The notes beneath the pieces are model-generated. The model worked only from the letters and a program-made list of their open reading frames with translations. It did not search any database and was not told the origin of the DNA. Shown here piece after piece: positions 59,623 through 64,000 of a DNA stretch of 64,000 nucleotides. How positions within the stretch are numbered: the first letter of the stretch is position 1; each line of letters opens with the position of its first letter. Position numbers and translations under genes: made by a program. This DNA is from Chiridota heheva (lineage: Eukaryota > Echinodermata > Holothuroidea > Apodida > Chiridotidae). The DNA lies in assembly GCA_020152595.1 (NCBI GenBank), contig JAIGNY010004252.1, forward strand, positions 169,001 to 233,000, given 5' to 3'.

Positions 59623-60440
59623 AGAGGTCAAAAGGAACCACCAATGAGGAAGCAGCACTGGGTCCAGAGCCGACCTACGAAGATCAGAGATTTCATAATG
59701 TTGGTTAAATGCCTTTATGTTCAGTAGATCATGCAAAAAGAGTATAAACATTTTCAGTTCTTTCTTATTTTGGGAAATCTGTAGCCGATTTATGAAATGG
59801 CATTCACATGACTCTGTAAATTCTGCAAACTTTTGTGAGGAATCTTGTTGCTACAATAGAAATCAGGTCATTTTCAGTAAATCATGCAAAAAGAGTAAAC
59901 ATTGCAAGTTGTCCCTTCTTTGGGGAAATTTGTGGCCACATTATGAAATTGGTGGCCATTTATTCAACTTTGTAAATGGGGTAGCTTCTGGCTATGATAG
60001 AAATACTGGTCCATTCAGTATAGGACATGTGGCGGGAAGATAGGAGCATGTGCTCTCCCACTGTTCAGAAAGTCTTTATTGGGAAATTTGTAGCCGATTG
60101 ATGAAATGGTCATTCACATGTCTAAATGCTGCAACCTGTTGTGAGGAAATCTGTCATGCACCTCCTCTTCACCTTCCAAATATTGGCATCCAGTACCCTC
60201 CTCCACCCACCCTCCCCTCTAAATTTCACACCTTCTGTGGTCACTGCAGTAGGTCTTGTAAAAACAATTGAGTTCATTCGAAATATATTTCAAATGAGGA
60301 TTAAGCAGTTGCCACCGCTTCAGTGTCCAAGGTTGTATATTTCATATTTGTAAATATTTTTATGTTTTCGGGATGAAAAAATCGAGAATGAAGGGGATGA
60401 TATTATAAAGCAATAAATAAGGAGCAAAGCCCAAAATTTG
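59623..60440 (+). other. RFC1: RFC1 3'UTR with threefold duplicated block
   Basis: From the stop to just past a canonical AATAAA at 60412-60417. It contains about 2.6 diverged copies of a block of roughly 150 bp (59722-59872, 59873-60020 and a partial at 60063-60160), recognised by repeated 'CATGCAAAAAGAGTA', 'GGGAAAT(C/T)TGTAGCC' and 'TGTGAGGAA'. The cleavage site is inferred. Confidence 0.6.
60412..60417 (+). terminator. Candidate poly(A) signal of RFC1
   Basis: AATAAA about 790 bp after the stop codon, the first canonical hexamer seen in the 3' region. A GT-rich stretch follows near 60460. Confidence 0.55.
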
Positions 60441-61080
60441 TCTAAATGCTTATATAAATTGCTGTGTACTCAGTGTGTAATTTCATGCAGTAAAATGTAC
60501 CTAAATAGTGCCTTAATGGGAAAGACTTCAGCTGGGATTTTGCAGTATTATTTGGAAAAAATTCAAGAGATTTTTTGATATCGAAAATCCGATTAAACAA
60601 TCTCATAGATACATTGGTCTTGCATAGGAACTCTTGACAAAATGCAAGGGTCTTTAACGTAGGCAAGATTTGATTTGCCCTTACCTAATATGTACCTTTT
60701 GTACAGTGCATTTTTCCCCCAAGGGCCCCCACTTGTGACTTAACCCACCCACTTTTGGTAGGCAAATCCTGCCAATGGTATTTTATCTTCTAATTATTGA
60801 GCAAAGGCCACTTCATCATTCAGTGTTAGACTCATCAAGTATGTACTATTTTTTGTAAACAGCACAAACTTTTTACCCACCATGCCATTTTCTTCAGAGA
60901 CTGATATCATATGCCCACAGGTAATAGTGCGGTGCTACTTTAATTATTGCTGCAGTTTTTTTCCCCATCTCGAATGTCGAAGTATTTGTTATCACATGAA
61001 TTTCAGATGTAAAACTAATTGTGGGTGGTATACTGGCATTACATAAGTAGTTTGAGATGATATTAACATTTTTATTACAG
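60441..61080. other. Intergenic, downstream of RFC1
   Basis: No gene, tandem array or element end recognised. Confidence 0.4.
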
Positions 61081-61164
61081 TAATTTATGCGTATAAGGTA
61101 TACATGGGCAAGAGTAGGATTTAGAACAGGTCAAGGTGGTTATTATATCTTTACGCAACGGCTT

Positions 61165-61281
61165 TATGATAATGTTTTGGCATCGCGTTTATATGTGTAT
61201 TTAATGCACGGGGCAAAGTCCTTTGAACCGTGCATTAAATACGCATATAAACACGATGCCAAAACATTAATCTTTTCATAA
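61165..61281. repeat. Near-perfect 117-bp inverted repeat (hairpin)
   Basis: Left arm from TTTATGATAATGTTTTGGCA through TATTTAATGCACGG (to 61211), right arm CCGTGCATTAAATACGCATA (from 61228) through CTTTTCATAAA. The roughly 47-bp arms differ by two transitions and one 6-bp indel; the 16-base middle itself pairs CAAAG/CTTTG. No transposon ends seen around it. Confidence 0.9.
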
Positions 61282-61289
61282 AACTTTTG

Positions 61290-63000
61290 TGTTAAAATTG
61301 TTTCAAATGCATAAAAAACAACAAAGAATGAGAAAAACAAAAGGAGAAAAAGTTTACATACCTTTATCACTTATACCTGTTTTGAAAATGAATAATTGTC
61401 GTGCATTAACAGTGTTTAATGCACATGTCATAACAATGCGAATACTCCATAGAAATGTTATAACAGCTATTACTTTGAACAATCTATGGGAGAGGTAACC
61501 TGACCTTTTTTGTGCTGGTGGACGAACCTGCACATTGTACATGGAAATTTGAGAAACAATACTTAATAGCAATTTTCAGAGGATTTGGAGGGAAAATTGT
61601 ACTTTCAAGGGGTACTTTTATCAACTTTTTTGTTATTATTTTGTTATTGAAGTTACAAAAAAAAAGTGGAGGATATCTGTCTCTCTCAGAACCCGTGGCA
61701 CTGGTTTGTTGATGTTTAACGGCACCGTGAGAGTCGGATTGCTTCTGCTTTACAAATTCAATATCTATCAATGCCATTTTTGCTGTCAAATGGCCCACCA
61801 ATTTCTTTTAAAAAAATTGAGGTTACATTTAGCAAAATGGTTTTAAAATCTAGCCAAAACCATGAAAAGTGCACATCCTTATCTATTTATGCAAATCTGT
61901 GATGTATGTATGGGCTGGCCTTCTGTGTTTTCTTATGTGCATCAATCACCTTAATCTTGTCCCACAACTCATTGAAAAAGAGCAGCTGATATCCTGGCTT
62001 TTGAATATTAACCAACCAAACCCCCAGTTGTAAGTTTTAACTGTGGAAAGAAAAACAAAATTAAGCCATTGGGTTGCCCATTTATATCATGATATTTCAT
62101 TAAGTTTCAAGAAAAGAAATTTTATTCATGCAAACTTTTGAATGTACAATTGCACTTAAAAGCTCATTTCTTTAAAGGATCACCAGACCGAAAAGTGATG
62201 GCGCTTGTTTGCGAATTTCATGAATAAATTATCCACAAGAGATCGATAAACTTCATGCCTCCATTTGAGGGCAAAGGTCACTTAAATATTCATATAATTA
62301 AGAAAATTGCTATACCATTGCGTGCTAGATAAGCATTCAATTTTGGGGGGGCTTACCCCCTAAAAATACGCCCTCACTTTTCGGTCTAGTGCCCCTTTAC
62401 GTTAACCAACCATGTGGCTTAGAAAGACTTATGATTTTCTTGTTTTGAATACATTTTTATAAAAGACAATAATTTTCATGAAGTGATTTATCATCTTCAT
62501 CTCTACAAAGGCATTTTGTTTTCATTAAAATAGATATAATTTGTTATTCACTGGTTTGCCAATGTACTACATATGCTAAATTTCTCACTGGGAAAATAAA
62601 ATACAGCATATAATACTACAGTTGTTGTGATCATTATGAGAATGTTTGTGTAATTAGTTTATAACAGGGGGCGACCCTGATAGACTAAATCCCAGCAGCA
62701 GCGGAATGAAACAAATATTAGGGGAGGGAAACTGAAATGGCTAATGAATTTTGCGGAAGCCAAATTGCAAATCCACATTGATGTGATACCTCAAAATAAT
62801 TAAATATCTGACATTTTATACCAAAATTATGACTGGGCTTAACATGATTAAATCCCCCAGTTCCACTGCCACTGCAGTACCCCATCCAAGAGGCCATGCC
62901 TGACCACAGGAGGGGGTTAAACCAATCAAGGACCTATTTTCCATTAAGGAGACATAAACGCCCATTAGCAGGTAATACCTCAATCACGGAAGCCCGAATG
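61290..63000. other. Intergenic, nothing firm
   Basis: A second small palindrome GTGCATTAACAGTGTTTAATGCAC-like at 61400-61424 and a reverse LINE 3'-end scrap near 61712. No gene recognised. Confidence 0.4.
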
Positions 63001-63745
63001 CAATGAAGGCCAGACCCCCAACAGGCTAATTCCGAACCTACAGGCTATCCCTCTCCAAGGAAGATATCCCAAATCAAGAATTTCTCTCTTATCGATGAGA
63101 CTTTCTCCTCCCTCCCCTCATCAAGGAGTCTATTCCCCATCAAGAAAACCCCCATCGGGAGGTAATACCTCACATCAAGGAAGCCCAAATGCAATGAAGG
63201 CCAGTCTTATTCCAATTGCCATCCCTCAAGGACATTATCCCCAATCAAGAATTTCTCTCTTATCGATGAGACTTTCTCCTCCCTCCCCTTATCAAGGAGT
63301 CTATTTCCCATCAAGGAAATTCCCATCAAGGAAACCCCCATCGGGAGGTAATACCTCACATCAAGGAAGCCCAAATGCAATGAAGGCCAGGCCCTCGAAA
63401 GGCTTATTCCAACCTACATGCCATCCCTCCCCAAGGACATTATCCCCAATCAAAATTGTTTATCTCTTATTAATGAGACTTCCTCTTCCCTCCCCTGCAT
63501 CAATGAGTTTATTCCGCATCGTGCAGTATTCCCATCGGGGATTCTATTCCCCATCGAGGATTCTACTCCCCATAAAGGAGTCTTATTCCCCATCGAGGAG
63601 TCTATTCCCCATCGAGGGATCTTATTCCTATCGAGGAGACTTATTTCTTATCAAGGAGTCTATTCCCCATCAAGGGGTCTATTCCCCATCACGGAGTCTA
63701 TTCCCCATCAAGGAGACTAAAGCCATCGGGAGGCAATACCTCCAT
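63001..63745. repeat. 'CCCCATCAAGGAGTCTATT' tandem array with larger duplicated block
   Basis: 63530-63720 is a degenerate about 19-bp array (TATTCCCCATC.AGGAGTC). To its left a block of about 180 bp ('AATTTCTCTCTTATCGATGA' to 'AAGCCCAAATGCAATGAAGG') occurs at about 63078-63205 and 63248-63387, with relatives at 62990 and 63440. Frames stay open but only show repeat-derived Pro/Ser/His runs. Confidence 0.9.
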
Positions 63746-64000
63746 CAAGAAAGCCTGAATGCAACAAAGGCAAGACCCCAAAAGGCTATTCCCGCCCTAT
63801 AAGCTATCCCTCCCCCAAAAAGGCTATCCCCATCAAGAATTTCTATCTCATGAGATTTCATTCCTCCCCCCACCACACCCCCTCCACCAATAAAATACGA
63901 GTTTTAGCCACTTCACTGCATAAAGACTAGACCACATTGGAGATTGTCCCTCTTCTGATTACTCGAGCTGGTTAAGCGTAATCCTCATTTCTGAGAAGTC

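Noticed and set aside
1-64000. A new multigene defence, toxin or biosynthetic system
   Set aside because: Only one host gene and mobile-element remnants are recognisable; nothing in gene content or arrangement supports such a system.

Overview
This window is nuclear DNA from an intron-rich, repeat-rich animal. It holds one recognisable protein-coding gene on the + strand: RFC1, the large subunit of the replication factor C clamp loader. Twenty-one exons spread over about 50.6 kb (9051 to 59622) encode roughly 1,038 residues, against about 1,148 in human. Exon borders were placed from reading frame, splice-site sequence and remembered similarity to vertebrate RFC1; all junction phases agree. 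The organism is not named by the sequence. The mix of CR1-like, RNase H-bearing I/Jockey-like and L1/Tx1-like LINE remnants, tRNA-derived SINEs and very many MITEs suggests a marine invertebrate, possibly a deuterostome such as an echinoderm or hemichordate (low confidence).

Layout. 1 to 8.9 kb is intergenic: a TA microsatellite, a higher-order satellite with 140-bp period, MITE copies and a fold-back element. Near 8.96 to 9.05 kb lies a probable promoter/5'UTR with a perfect E2F-type site, and a first coding exon that seems to hold only the start codon. 9.05 to 34.5 kb carries the N-terminal half: PIP-like motif (exon 2), charged linker (exons 2 to 7), BRCT domain (exons 7 to 9), and linker plus RFC signature (exon 10). 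34.5 to 49.1 kb carries the AAA+ ATPase core (Walker A in exon 11, Walker B in exon 12, sensor 1 in exon 13) and the start of the RFC1-type C-terminal domain (exons 14 to 18). After a 7-kb intron, 56.2 to 59.6 kb has the last three exons, ending in acidic and lysine-rich tails. A 3'UTR with a threefold duplicated block runs to a poly(A) signal at 60412. 60.4 to 64 kb is intergenic, with a long near-perfect hairpin and a 'CATCAAGGAG' tandem array at the right edge.

Repeats make up much of the introns: at least six minisatellites, three LINE types, three SINE types (one inserted in another), and MITE families with hAT-like, piggyBac-like and TA-target signatures. Several sit right at splice sites or flank exons as inverted pairs, so their possible effect on RFC1 splicing is the most interesting biology here.

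I saw no sign of an undescribed multigene system. The items most worth a second look are: exon 7, whose reading frame is broken although its neighbours are intact; a 135-bp tandem repeat that multiplies the exon 12 splice donor; an AG/GTGAGT recursive-splicing-like site just before exon 12; a MITE abutting the exon 16 donor; two related 24-bp minisatellites in different introns; and the hairpin near 61.2 kb.
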